From NCBI GenBank assembly GCA_030595255.1, contig JAUVDP010000002.1:1-62701 (forward strand): a stretch of 62,701 bases of DNA, given 5' to 3'. The notes under the pieces were generated by a model. The model had not been told where the DNA came from, ran no database searches, and saw nothing but the letters and a program-made list of their open reading frames with translations. The DNA is from Mycoplasmatota bacterium. Its GTDB lineage: Bacteria; Bacillota_I; Bacilli_A; Izemoplasmatales; Izemoplasmataceae. The position numbers were made by a program, and so were the translations under genes. The number at the start of each line of letters is the position of its first letter. Positions within the stretch are counted from its first letter, which is position 1. Of the stretch, positions 10,094 through 20,107 are shown in pieces.

Positions 10094-11268
10094 TGTATAA
10101 AAGAGTATTTTTAATCGTTATTGATAGTGTTGGTTGTGGTGAATTACCAGATGCTGCTGATTATGGTGATGTTGGTTTTAATACAATTAAACATATAAGT
10201 GAAGTAGGTAATGGTATTTATCTACCTAATATGGAAAAACTAGGATATGGTAACTTAACAGATATCGTTGGTGTGAAAAAAGATCTAAACGCTAAAGGTA
10301 ACTTTACTAAAATGAACGAAATAAGTGTTGGGAAAGACACAATGACAGGACACTGGGAATTAATGGGTCTTAAAATTAAAGAACCTTTTATCACATTTAC
10401 TGATACAGGATTCCCGAGTGAATTATTAGATGAATTATCAAGAAGAACAGGACGAGGTATAGTAGGTAATAAAGCAAGTAGTGGAACAGTTATCTTAGAT
10501 GAATTTGGGGAACATCAAATTAAAACAGGAGACTGGATTGTATATACTTCAGCTGATTCAGTATTACAAATAGCAGCACATGAGGAACACATTGGACTAG
10601 ATGAGTTATATAAAGCATGTGAAATAGCACGTGAGCTTACTTTAAAAGAAGAATGGAAAGTAGGTAGAATAATCGCTAGACCTTACTTAGGTGAAAAAAT
10701 AGGTGAATTTAAACGTACACCTAACCGTCATGACTATGCTTTAAAACCTTTTGAACCAACATCTCTTGTTTATTTAAAAGAAGCTGGGTATGATGTTGTT
10801 GGATTTGGAAAAATAAACGATATATATGATGGAGAAGGTATTACAGAAACATATAAGCAAGTATCTAATGAAGATGGAATGAATCACTTTATAGATTATG
10901 CAGATAAAGACTTTAATGGTTTAGCATATATTAACTTAGTAGACTTTGATGCATTATTTGGACATAGAAGAGATCCACTCGGATATAAACAAGCACTAGA
11001 AGAATTTGATGTACAACTTGGTACATTATTAGATAAACTAAGAGACGATGATTTATTAATGATTACTGCAGATCATGGGAATGATCCAACAGCCCCAGGA
11101 TCTGATCATACTAGAGAATATGTACCAATGCTTGCTTACTCAAAATCATTAAATGGTTCTGAACTAGAAATAAGAGAATCATTTGCTGATATTGGAGCTA
11201 CAATAACTGATAACTTTAAAACTAAACATGCTAGATATGGTAAAAGCTTCTTAAAGGAATTAAAGTAG
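10093..11268 (+). CDS. deoB: Phosphopentomutase
   Basis: 391-aa enzyme interconverting (deoxy)ribose 1-phosphate and 5-phosphate, the step that brings nucleoside sugars into central metabolism. Alkaline-phosphatase-superfamily metal motifs are visible: [12 protein letters not shown] near the start, the phosphate-accepting Thr in [12 protein letters not shown] (about 79-90) and [16 protein letters not shown] (about 333-348). Full family length. It starts in the TAATG overlap with xerD and uses AAGGAGGAATTTT inside the xerD end. Works with DeoD and Pdp encoded elsewhere in the window. Confidence 0.96.
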   Translation: MYKRVFLIVIDSVGCGELPDAADYGDVGFNTIKHISEVGNGIYLPNMEKLGYGNLTDIVGVKKDLNAKGNFTKMNEISVGKDTMTGHWELMGLKIKEPFITFTDTGFPSELLDELSRRTGRGIVGNKASSGTVILDEFGEHQIKTGDWIVYTSADSVLQIAAHEEHIGLDELYKACEIARELTLKEEWKVGRIIARPYLGEKIGEFKRTPNRHDYALKPFEPTSLVYLKEAGYDVVGFGKINDIYDGEGITETYKQVSNEDGMNHFIDYADKDFNGLAYINLVDFDALFGHRRDPLGYKQALEEFDVQLGTLLDKLRDDDLLMITADHGNDPTAPGSDHTREYVPMLAYSKSLNGSELEIRESFADIGATITDNFKTKHARYGKSFLKELK

Positions 11269-12666
11269 ATGAATTCAGTTACAACTGATGAGTACTCTGA
11301 TTCACACTTTTACTACAAAATACTAAAGATAGGAGCACCAATAATTCTTGCTCAGTTTATGACTAGTATTTTAGGATTAATTGATACAATAATGGTTTCA
11401 AGTTTAGGAGAAATAGCTGTAGCAGCTGTTGGAGTAAGTACAAGTTTTATGTTTTTATTATTTATGATCCTCTTTGGATTACTAAGTGGATTATCAATCT
11501 TTGTAGCCCAGTTTTGGGGAAGTAAAGATATAAAAAGTATTCATAAAGTATATATTATTTCTATTATTGTAGGAGCATTTATATCAACAGTATTCTTTAT
11601 CATGGGGAAATTTTTCCCAGAATTTGTTATTGGGCTATATAATAATAGTGGAAACAACGGAAATAGTATTTTATTAAATGACTTTGGGATTGATTACTTA
11701 AGTATCGCAACATTTTCATACTTCACTATGACAGCTTCATTTATGATCAGTATGTGGATGAGAAGTGTGGAAAGAGTAATATATCCTCAAGCTGTAGCTA
11801 TAGGAGTTGTTTTACTTAATACTTTACTTAACTACACATTAATTTCAGGTAACTTCGGATTCGAAGCTTACGGTGTAAAAGGTGCCGCTATAGCAACACT
11901 TATATCAAGTAGTATTGGTGCATCATTATTAATACTATATTTAATTAAATCAAAAGAAGAAGTATTTAAAATTAAACTTTCTACATACAAAGAAATTACT
12001 AAAGATTTCTTAAAACGTATTTTAGAAAAAGCATTACCAGTTGCCATAAATGAAACAATGTGGGGACTTGGAATGACTGTTTATTTAATAGCTTATGGCT
12101 TTATTAGCACAGATAGTTTAGCTAGTATTCATGTTAGTAACCAGGTAATGGGATTGTTTTGGGTATTTACTATTGGAGTTAGTACTGCCTGTAGTATCAT
12201 GATTGGTGTTAAACTAGGAGAAAACAAACTAGAACTAGCAAAACAATGGGGAATTAAGTTTACTAAACTTACATTTGGACTTGGAATTGTATTTGGAATC
12301 ACTTTATTTATTTTTAGTGATAGTATAGCAACTCTATTTACAAAAGAGTTTGAAAGTAGTGTCGTTGGAGATAATGTTTCGTTAATTCTAAAAGTCTTCG
12401 CATTCTATATTCCTATTAAGTATTCAAATGCACTTCATATCATAGGAACACTACGTGCAGGAGGAGATACTAAGTTTGTATTATTTGCTGAACTTGGACC
12501 TTTATGGCTCGTAGGTGTCCCACTCGCATTTATCTTAAGTATTAAGACAGATTTACCATTATACGTAATTGTAGGACTAGTTAATATTGAAGAGTTACTT
12601 AAATTCTTTTTAGTTCTTGGAAGGTTCTTCCAATATAAATGGGTTAGAAATCTAACACTTGAATAA
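11269..12666 (+). CDS. MATE family efflux transporter
   Basis: 465-aa polytopic membrane protein of the MATE (NorM/DinF) family, which exports drugs or metabolites with Na+ or H+. The opening block APIILAQFMTSILGLIDTIMVSSLGE (written in two parts: residues about 24-37 and 38-49) is characteristic. About 12 hydrophobic helices are arranged as two homologous halves; the second begins near 260 (PVAINETMWGLG). The ATG directly abuts the deoB stop, so translation is probably coupled. The substrate cannot be read from sequence; its place in a nucleotide-salvage operon may be coincidental. Confidence 0.88.
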   Translation: MNSVTTDEYSDSHFYYKILKIGAPIILAQFMTSILGLIDTIMVSSLGEIAVAAVGVSTSFMFLLFMILFGLLSGLSIFVAQFWGSKDIKSIHKVYIISIIVGAFISTVFFIMGKFFPEFVIGLYNNSGNNGNSILLNDFGIDYLSIATFSYFTMTASFMISMWMRSVERVIYPQAVAIGVVLLNTLLNYTLISGNFGFEAYGVKGAAIATLISSSIGASLLILYLIKSKEEVFKIKLSTYKEITKDFLKRILEKALPVAINETMWGLGMTVYLIAYGFISTDSLASIHVSNQVMGLFWVFTIGVSTACSIMIGVKLGENKLELAKQWGIKFTKLTFGLGIVFGITLFIFSDSIATLFTKEFESSVVGDNVSLILKVFAFYIPIKYSNALHIIGTLRAGGDTKFVLFAELGPLWLVGVPLAFILSIKTDLPLYVIVGLVNIEELLKFFLVLGRFFQYKWVRNLTLE

Positions 12667-12684
12667 TAAAAAAATGGGGATAAA

Positions 12685-13338
12685 ATGAAAAAATTTATTA
12701 TTGGATTTAGTGTCGTAGTTACAATATCATTTATAAGTTACTTTCTATTTTTCAGTGTTTGGTGGAGGATGGGTGAAGAAGTAAATTTAGAGGATTACAT
12801 AGAAGATTATAATATTTCAGAATTATATGATACTCAAGGGTTTACTATGGAGGATGTTGTAACTGATTTAGCGTTTAGAGGTGAAGAATATCGGCCTTGG
12901 AATAACACTTTTATTCATGCAGCTTTTACTAACTATGCAAAAGGTACCCTTGCATTAAGCAATGATGGAACACTTTCACTATTTTTAGTACCTATGTCAA
13001 AAAGATTTGATATACTATATCTTGAAGATTACATATTTCCAAGTCAAGAAGTTGTTCTAGCAGAACTTGATAAACTTAAAGAAATGACTACACATGATAT
13101 CGTTTATATATCAGTCCAAACAAATTCATTTATTACTGATCCTCACATTCTAGTATTTGATATTCAAGATGAACTAGGTGAGGAATTTGAAATGGCAACT
13201 TTGTATGCACTAAGTGTAGCTATCAATAATGAAAATGGTACAGAAGTATTCTTAATTATTGGTGAGGATAATACATATGCGTTTATCGAATATGATGTAT
13301 ATAAAAATGAAGTATCTTTATATCATATATTTGAATAA
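12685..13338 (+). CDS. Membrane-anchored extracytoplasmic protein, unknown function
   Basis: 217-aa protein not recognised. One N-terminal hydrophobic segment (about 5-25) without a lipobox suggests a signal anchor. The rest is acidic and soluble, mixed alpha/beta, with a VFLIIGEDNTYAFIEYD strand-rich end. It lies 18 bases behind the MATE gene with a weak ATGGGGATAAA ribosome site, and is the last gene of the hemW operon before a bidirectional terminator. Confidence 0.6.
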   Translation: MKKFIIGFSVVVTISFISYFLFFSVWWRMGEEVNLEDYIEDYNISELYDTQGFTMEDVVTDLAFRGEEYRPWNNTFIHAAFTNYAKGTLALSNDGTLSLFLVPMSKRFDILYLEDYIFPSQEVVLAELDKLKEMTTHDIVYISVQTNSFITDPHILVFDIQDELGEEFEMATLYALSVAINNENGTEVFLIIGEDNTYAFIEYDVYKNEVSLYHIFE

Positions 13339-13383
13339 TATGTATTCTCATGCTTAGTTTACAATAAACCTTAAAATAAATAC

Positions 13384-13416
13384 AAAAAAACATTCTAATT
13401 TTAGAATGTTTTTTAA
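13384..13416. terminator. Bidirectional terminator between convergent operons
   Basis: Stem aacattcta / tagaatgtt flanked by A-run and T-run, between the plus-strand hemW operon and the minus-strand coiled-coil operon. Confidence 0.85.
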
Positions 13417-16352
13417 AGTTCATTTAATAATTTCTTGTATTTAGAATCAAGTTCATTTTGAGCTTTCTTAAGCTTTTTAACAAATTCTCTAGCAAGAACC
13501 TTTTTCTTAGCAGTAAGCCCTTTAGAAGCATATCTAATATACTTTTTATAAGGTTTAGCTGTTACTTTAATCATTTGATTAGTATCTTTTAGTATTTTTT
13601 CTAATTCTTTACTGAATTCTAGTTTATATTTAACTAAATTTTCAATTAATTCTTTATGAATAGTTATCTCTTTATTATCGAGATCTAAATAATCTTTTTG
13701 TATTTCACTTTCACCACGATGATTACTATTAGTAAATAAATTACTACTCATTGCTTCAAGTTCTTTGATTAATTTCTCTCTCATTACTGGAATTTCTTCT
13801 TTAATTGGAAGTAAACTATCTTGCTTAATTTTAAGTAATTTATCAGAAGCTTCTTTATGTTCTTTAATTTTAGAATGTTTAAATTCTTTTTGTTGCTCTA
13901 TAAAGATATCTGATTCTTTACTATTAGTCATATTTTCAAGTAAGACTTTTGTTTCTTCAATAACTTTAAGAGGATCTATAATTTTTTCTTTATATAACTC
14001 ATCAGCTTCACGTGTCGCTCTTTGTAGACGTTCATTTGCGCTAGATACTGCGGTATTATTAAGTACTGGCATAATTCCTCTTGTTTCTTCAGTTTGATCT
14101 GTTTCTTCAATTAGATCAAACTTTTCTTTTGTTTGGAAGTATAATGTTTCAAAAGAATCAACAGTTTGTTCTTTTAAAGCACCAGCCTCAATAGTTGCAA
14201 TTTCTGCTCTACTATTAGCGTCCTTTATAACTTTATCATATCTTAATATTTCAACATCTTGATTTTCGATATCTTCAATATCGTCAATCATTTTATTAAA
14301 TGTAGCTTTTAGTTTTTCTATCTTACCAATAATTTTACGGTTATCTTTTTCATCCGTAAAAAGAAGTAGTTTATAGTTTAAGTCTTCAAGTTTATCATCT
14401 AGTTCTTTACGAATTTTTGATTTTTCGTATTCATATTTTTGTCTATAGTAATCAATTTTCTTATTTGCATAATCTAATTCTTGATTTAAAGTTAAACTTA
14501 TACTCTCAATTCTAATTTCATATTCACTTTGAGCACACTTAATTTGCTGAGTAGCAAATAGTAATTGGTTTTCTAACGTCGTCTTAACAAAGGCATCATT
14601 AACCTTAACACCTAAATTAATTCTTTCAATTTGTTCTTCAGCTAGGTTTCTTTCATTTTCATATAATGATTCTACTTTTATTAACTGAAGTTCATGTTCT
14701 TTTTTTGCAATATTAATTAAAGATTCTTGATAGATTATTTCAGAATTAGCTTCTTCTTTAATCTTTTCATTTTTAATTAATGTTTCATTTCTTCTCGAAA
14801 GAATAAGTTTCTCAATATCATTAAGAGCTTGATCTAACTTAACATCTTCAATGCTTTTCTTTACTTGATACTCTTGTTCTACCTTAATGATACGATAATT
14901 ATTAAGGTTTTGTTTTAAAGCAACAATACGAGTATTTTCCATTTTTTTAAGATCTATTAAGAATTCCTTAAAAGTATCTATAAGTAGTAGTTCATCTAAC
15001 TCATTTTCTTTCATAATGATTAATTCTTTAGATTTAATTTCTTGTTTAAGTTTAAATATTTTTGTACCAGTTGAGACTTTAGTATCTAAATAATTATTTA
15101 ATGTATCAACTCTATTTTTATTGATATCAACGTCACCTAGAAGAGCATTATAATCTGATTTTATTTTATATAGTATTTTTGCTTCTTCAAATTTAATTTT
15201 TTCTAGTGATAAGCTATGGTTTTGTTTATTTATATCAATTACATGTTTCTTTTCAACTGTTAGTAGATGATTAATTGATTTTGTATGTGTTTTCTTTGTA
15301 ATAGTAGATAATTCTTTAGAAAGTTGAGATGTCATTTTTAAAGAAGAAGTACTTTTTTCTACTTTTTCAAACTCCTTCATTAATTTAGCAACTTTAGCTA
15401 GGTTATTCTTTTTCTCAGCATTAATAATTTGTAATCTAATATCTTTTAATTTATCATCAATTGCTTCTTTAGCTTTTCGTTCTTCATCTAATACTTTTTG
15501 ATTTTTAATCTCTTGTTTAGCATTAACACCTTGTTCATATTTAAGATATGATTCGTTAATCTCTTCTTCTTTATTTTCGAATTTAGTTTCTAAATTTTCG
15601 ATATTACCACTAAATTGAATCATTTTATTTTCAAAATCTAGTTGAATTTTTTCACCAATATTGACATCATCATCAATCTCTTTAAAGATAGAACCAGAAG
15701 CTTCATTAAGAGCATAGCAAGTCTCAATACTCGTTCTAATATGGTTATTAAATTTATCTTCTAGCCCTTTAACACTATCATAAATATATTTTAAAGAAGC
15801 TAGTTCGCTTGTAACATGTTCTCTTTTAGAATCAAAAAGATTATCCATTAATTTAATAATTTCTGTAGTAACTACTAGTTGCTTATCAAACAATAATTTA
15901 TTTCCATCAATTATTTCATCACGGAAAGTTTCTTCGTATGTATTTAATTTATCAATAGAAGATACAAGTTCTTGATAAATACCTTCTAAATTAATAATAC
16001 GTTCAGGAGTTTTATTATTGTCAAAGAAACGAACTTCTTGACGTGCTCTAAATATTTTATTTTCAGCGTCAATCATTTCATTTAGTTGTTGTATAACAGT
16101 TTCTCTATCCACCAAATCAATAGAAGAGTTTAGATTACTAATTTCTTCATCAAGTTCAGCAAGTTTTCTTTTTGTTTCTGTTATACGTTGATTATTATTC
16201 TTTTTAACTTCTAAATTAGCTTCTCGTACTTGATTTACTAATTCCTTTAAAAGCGCAGCTTCTGAAGCAATATCACTTTCGATAATTGTTGATATATCAC
16301 GATTAGCTTTTGATATTACTTTAGGTAAATTACTTTTAAACATTTTAGCCAT
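13413..16352 (-). CDS. Giant coiled-coil protein B (979 aa), possible cytoskeletal/structural filament
   Basis: 979-aa protein without a recognised enzyme domain, signal peptide or membrane segment. Nearly the whole length is charged (K/E/D-rich) heptad-like helix, with few Pro, Gly or Trp. The N terminus (1-40) and the last about 100 residues are more basic (KKYIRYASKGLTAKKK near 925-940). It starts at an ATG with AAAGGAGG, 14 bases after the 1193-aa gene, so the two are co-transcribed. Two blocks resemble the neighbour: D.LNNYLDT near 413-422 and KEKIIDPLKVIEE near 787-799. Together with the same composition this suggests distant paralogy. Structural, chromosome-associated or attachment roles are all possible; function is unknown. 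Confidence 0.85.
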   Translation of the reverse strand: MAKMFKSNLPKVISKANRDISTIIESDIASEAALLKELVNQVREANLEVKKNNNQRITETKRKLAELDEEISNLNSSIDLVDRETVIQQLNEMIDAENKIFRARQEVRFFDNNKTPERIINLEGIYQELVSSIDKLNTYEETFRDEIIDGNKLLFDKQLVVTTEIIKLMDNLFDSKREHVTSELASLKYIYDSVKGLEDKFNNHIRTSIETCYALNEASGSIFKEIDDDVNIGEKIQLDFENKMIQFSGNIENLETKFENKEEEINESYLKYEQGVNAKQEIKNQKVLDEERKAKEAIDDKLKDIRLQIINAEKKNNLAKVAKLMKEFEKVEKSTSSLKMTSQLSKELSTITKKTHTKSINHLLTVEKKHVIDINKQNHSLSLEKIKFEEAKILYKIKSDYNALLGDVDINKNRVDTLNNYLDTKVSTGTKIFKLKQEIKSKELIIMKENELDELLLIDTFKEFLIDLKKMENTRIVALKQNLNNYRIIKVEQEYQVKKSIEDVKLDQALNDIEKLILSRRNETLIKNEKIKEEANSEIIYQESLINIAKKEHELQLIKVESLYENERNLAEEQIERINLGVKVNDAFVKTTLENQLLFATQQIKCAQSEYEIRIESISLTLNQELDYANKKIDYYRQKYEYEKSKIRKELDDKLEDLNYKLLLFTDEKDNRKIIGKIEKLKATFNKMIDDIEDIENQDVEILRYDKVIKDANSRAEIATIEAGALKEQTVDSFETLYFQTKEKFDLIEETDQTEETRGIMPVLNNTAVSSANERLQRATREADELYKEKIIDPLKVIEETKVLLENMTNSKESDIFIEQQKEFKHSKIKEHKEASDKLLKIKQDSLLPIKEEIPVMREKLIKELEAMSSNLFTNSNHRGESEIQKDYLDLDNKEITIHKELIENLVKYKLEFSKELEKILKDTNQMIKVTAKPYKKYIRYASKGLTAKKKVLAREFVKKLKKAQNELDSKYKKLLNEL

Positions 16353-16366
16353 AGTAATCCTCCTTT

Positions 16367-19300
16367 CTATTCTTTGTCAGCATTTATTTCTAGTAGTTTA
16401 TTAAGTGTAGTAGTATGTTTCTTTTTACCTTGCTCAAATAATGCATTGGCAAAAACAATGTTATTATCAGAAATGACATTGTTAGAAGTAGTTATTGATG
16501 AATTGTATTCATCTGCAATTATTTTATATTTCTCTAAATAGAAACTTAAGTTTTGTAATAGTTTTTCGTATCCTTCTTGGAAGAATGTATAAAGACTGCT
16601 TTCTAAAGATAAAGCAATTTTTTGGTGAGTATCTTGTAATTCTATTAAACGTTTCGCTTTAATTTTACTTTCTTTATCAATTGCTTTTTGTGCATCTCCA
16701 ATTGATTCTTCTAATCTTGGTCTTGTAGTAAAGATATTTTTTTCAAATTTAGAAGTTTGTTCGAGAAGATCTTTATTAATTTGTTTTAGGAAATTCTCAG
16801 CATCTTTATTAACACTATCTATGTCTTTATTATTCGCTTTAATATTGAGAAGATGACCATTCTCAGTTTTATTAAGTGAATCGTTATAGCGTGAATTAGC
16901 TGTTTCTATTGCAATATTATAAATTCTTTCTTCGTAATCAAATATTTTTTTAGCTTCACTGTTTTTTTCACCGAGTCTTATTGTTGTTTCTTTATAAATA
17001 TTATCTAAATCGTTTTTTCTACCATCAATAACTTCTATTTGTTTAACTATTTCAGAAGATTCAGTTTTATCAATCATAACTAAATGATCACTTTTTACAG
17101 TGATAAGTTCATTGATATCATCTTTAATAACTCTTACTTCATCAAGTGAATTATCTTTTAGTATTTTAATTGTGCCTTTAAGTTCAGATATTAAAATATC
17201 TAACTCAGCAAGTTTGATTTTTCTACGTTCATCAACTTCGTTTGTGAAGACATCAAATGCTTCATTAATTGGATCAATCTTATTTATTCTATCTTGTTCT
17301 ACTAAAGCAATTGCTTTTCTAGAATTCTCTTCAGCATTCTCGATTAACTCTTTGTCGTTCTTAGTTATTGGAGCATATAGCTCATTTACTTGAACCAAGA
17401 TTTTATCTTGTAAGTTCTTAAGAGAAGAATAAGCAGAAGTATAAATAGCTCTTACACTACCTTTTAATGTTTCGATATCTTCTGTTTTTGATTTAGCAAA
17501 TTTAGATAGTTCAAATTTAATTTGATTTTTAATAACAGTTTCATGATCTAAACGAGCATTATTAACTACAGTTTTTCGTTTGTTAATTTCTGTATTTGTT
17601 TTTTGTAGGACCTTATTTAATTTCTTAATAGAACCTGATTCTTTAGTAGTAGAAATCTTTTGTTTTATAGTTCTTAATTCTAGTTCACTCATAAAATTAA
17701 GAGCTTCATTAAGTGTTTCGTAAGTTCTTTGAATATATTTGGTAGATTTATCTATTAAATTCTCTGAGTTAGAAGCAATTTGTTTAATTTGTTTTATCTC
17801 AAGATTTTCATCAATTAAAAGGTTTGTACTTTCTTCAATGAAATCTTCATATATTACGTTTGATATAACAAATTTATTTAATCTCTCATCAATAACTACT
17901 TGTGATTTAGCCATATTAAGACTTGGATTTCTAATTTCACGATCCAGTGCTTCATTAATTAGACTTAATTTTTTATCAGTTTGTAAGTGAATTGTATTTC
18001 TTTCTTTTTCACCTTTAAAGTTCTCTTTTGATATTTCAAGATCGAGAGCTGAACTGAAGCTATCTTGTTCGTAACGAAGTTTATTAACCTCTTCATCAAG
18101 TTTTAAAAGGTCTTCTTCAAGACGTTTATTAATTACTTCTATTTTATAGTTAGCTTCTAAGTTAATATTTTTTATTTCCATTTCAATTTCTTTAGTGATT
18201 AATATATTATTTTTTTGAACTTCAATTTCAGATATATGTTTTTCAAATTCAAATATTTGAAGTTCTTTTTCAAATTTACCATCAAGTAAATTGTTTTCAA
18301 GCTTAGTGCTATTAAGGCGTAACTTATAAACTTCAGTTGCTTTTTCATTTTTAAGTTTAGCTTTACCAAGGGCTTTATCAAGTGTTTCTTTGTTCTTAAT
18401 ATTTGTGATTTCTTTATTGTTTTCAGAAATTTTATCTTTAACATTACACTTTTCAATTTCAATTAAATTTTCTAATTGATTATTTAGTAGTTTAATCTCA
18501 TGTTGTTGTTTAGCAAATCTAATATTATATCTTTCTTTAACTTCATTTGCTTCAATACTCTCTCTTAATCGATTAACTTTAATCTCTTTAAGAGGATCTG
18601 CGGTATCTAAGTATTTGTTAATTTCATCAATTTCTTGATTGATTCCTGTTAGTTGATCGATGCTTGATTTATTTGAGCTTAACAGTTTATTTTTAAAGCC
18701 ATCAAATAGAGATGTATATCTATTTACGAACTCAGTTTTTAGTTTTTCATGTTTAACTAAATAGTCATTGTTTGATAACTCAAAGTTATTAAGTTCACTT
18801 TTTAAAGTTAAGTTGATTGATTTGAAATAGTCCCCTATATCTTTAAGTTCATTTTGATCACTTAGTAAAAACACTTCAAGCTTTTCATAGTTTTTGAGTT
18901 CATAAACTAGAGTATCTTTAGCAAATTCAACCTCTTTTTTTAGTATCAATATTTTTTCATTCAAAATACGTTCTTCGTAACCAACGGTAGTAGAAGCACG
19001 TAGATTAAATAATTCGATTTTCATTTTTATAGATTTCTTTGTTTTCTTAGTTTGATTTTCTTCATCTTGATTTAACTCATCATTTAATTTATTTAGATTC
19101 ATTACAAGATCATTTTGAACTAGTAATTCTCTTTCAGAAAATTCAGTTTCTAAAAGAATGATTTGTTCTTCAAGTTCGTTAATAAAGGCTTTAGAGTTGT
19201 TTTCATACTCAGAGGTAAGCTCTTCTATGAATGCTTTTATCTCTTTAACTTTAATATTAGATTCCATTCTAATATGAGTTGTTTGGTTATTAAGTTCACG

Positions 19301-19948
19301 TTCTACATCTAGTAAAGACTGATCAGTATTGCTATTTTCATTTGTCTTTCGTTCGATATAGATATCTAATTTATTTTGGATATTCTTATCTAAGGTTTCT
19401 TTAATTTCAGATATTTCTTTTAATTTAGAAACTAGTAATTCATCGTATTCAATAATCTGTTGTTTATGAAGTTTTTTGTTATTGTTGTAGTTATTATTAT
19501 AAGTATCAAGTTTCTCAACATAACTTGTAACATTCTTATCATATTTCTCTTTGATTCCAGTAATGTCGTCAGCTTGAGAAGATTCTAATTCTTTAATTTC
19601 TTTATCTATTTCTTCAAGTTTAATGTTAAACTCTGATGTTTGAATAACTTTATATTCATCAAATTCTTTTTTAAATCTATTATCTTTCGATCTTAATTTT
19701 ACTAGTTTATTTTCAACAGCTTTTTCAATTCTTTGGTCTCTTAAAACAGCTTTATCATTAAGTAAAGCTAGTTTCTCTTTTGATTGTTTTTCCTTCGCTA
19801 AAAAGTCTTTGTGTGCTTTCAAAGACTTGGTTTCATGATTCTTATTCAATTTTAGTATTTTTGTATTAATAGGTGCAATTTTCGAATTATATTCTAATTC
19901 GATGTCGAATGAAGCAATGTCAAAACTCTTTAACTCTGTCTTTTTCAA
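16367..19948 (-). CDS. Giant coiled-coil protein A (1193 aa), paralogous partner
   Basis: 1193-aa protein of almost continuous predicted coiled coil, without ATPase motifs (no Walker A, so not SMC or Rad50), signal or membrane segment. The start codon is TTG at 19948 with GGGAGGTG 8 bases upstream; no ATG nearby fits. Block DEINKYLDTADPLKEIK (about 438-454) matches DTLNNYLDTKV of the downstream protein, and INKIDPINEAFD (about 885-896) matches KEKIIDPLKVIEE. First gene of a two-gene operon with a clear promoter at 19995-20023. The ends (ELKSFDIASFD at the N terminus; KLLEINADKE at the C terminus) could be assembly or docking tails (inference). No known family was recognised. Confidence 0.85.
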   Translation of the reverse strand: MKKTELKSFDIASFDIELEYNSKIAPINTKILKLNKNHETKSLKAHKDFLAKEKQSKEKLALLNDKAVLRDQRIEKAVENKLVKLRSKDNRFKKEFDEYKVIQTSEFNIKLEEIDKEIKELESSQADDITGIKEKYDKNVTSYVEKLDTYNNNYNNNKKLHKQQIIEYDELLVSKLKEISEIKETLDKNIQNKLDIYIERKTNENSNTDQSLLDVERELNNQTTHIRMESNIKVKEIKAFIEELTSEYENNSKAFINELEEQIILLETEFSERELLVQNDLVMNLNKLNDELNQDEENQTKKTKKSIKMKIELFNLRASTTVGYEERILNEKILILKKEVEFAKDTLVYELKNYEKLEVFLLSDQNELKDIGDYFKSINLTLKSELNNFELSNNDYLVKHEKLKTEFVNRYTSLFDGFKNKLLSSNKSSIDQLTGINQEIDEINKYLDTADPLKEIKVNRLRESIEANEVKERYNIRFAKQQHEIKLLNNQLENLIEIEKCNVKDKISENNKEITNIKNKETLDKALGKAKLKNEKATEVYKLRLNSTKLENNLLDGKFEKELQIFEFEKHISEIEVQKNNILITKEIEMEIKNINLEANYKIEVINKRLEEDLLKLDEEVNKLRYEQDSFSSALDLEISKENFKGEKERNTIHLQTDKKLSLINEALDREIRNPSLNMAKSQVVIDERLNKFVISNVIYEDFIEESTNLLIDENLEIKQIKQIASNSENLIDKSTKYIQRTYETLNEALNFMSELELRTIKQKISTTKESGSIKKLNKVLQKTNTEINKRKTVVNNARLDHETVIKNQIKFELSKFAKSKTEDIETLKGSVRAIYTSAYSSLKNLQDKILVQVNELYAPITKNDKELIENAEENSRKAIALVEQDRINKIDPINEAFDVFTNEVDERRKIKLAELDILISELKGTIKILKDNSLDEVRVIKDDINELITVKSDHLVMIDKTESSEIVKQIEVIDGRKNDLDNIYKETTIRLGEKNSEAKKIFDYEERIYNIAIETANSRYNDSLNKTENGHLLNIKANNKDIDSVNKDAENFLKQINKDLLEQTSKFEKNIFTTRPRLEESIGDAQKAIDKESKIKAKRLIELQDTHQKIALSLESSLYTFFQEGYEKLLQNLSFYLEKYKIIADEYNSSITTSNNVISDNNIVFANALFEQGKKKHTTTLNKLLEINADKE

Positions 19949-19994
19949 ATTTTTGCACCTCCCGAATGTTTTAATTCAGCCATTTACTTAGGTA

Positions 19995-20023
19995 ATTTTA
20001 CCATAATTACAGTGTTTTTTCAA
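19995..20023 (-). promoter_or_regulatory. Predicted sigma-A promoter of the coiled-coil operon
   Basis: On the minus strand: TTGAAA (20018-20023), 17-base spacer, TAAAAT (19995-20000), about 47 bases upstream of the TTG start. Confidence 0.6.
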
Positions 20024-20062
20024 TATTATATTATATTATATGTCTTATATAATAAAAAGCTT

Positions 20063-20090
20063 TTGTAAACAGGTATGTTTATTGTATAAT
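20063..20090 (+). promoter_or_regulatory. Predicted sigma-A promoter of ruvB-queA
   Basis: TTGTAA, 16-base spacer, TATAAT, 17 bases before the ruvB start codon. It is divergent from the coiled-coil operon promoter. Confidence 0.65.
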
Positions 20091-20107
20091 TTTAACGAGG
20101 TGTTTTT

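Noticed and set aside
17100-18462. Several open frames opposite to or inside the 1193-aa coiled-coil gene
   Set aside because: Low-complexity antisense or shifted frames of a K/E-rich coding region, without ribosome sites.
13413-19948. Coiled-coil proteins as SMC/Rad50-type ATPases
   Set aside because: Neither has a Walker A, signature or Walker B motif, nor a hinge-like globular insert.
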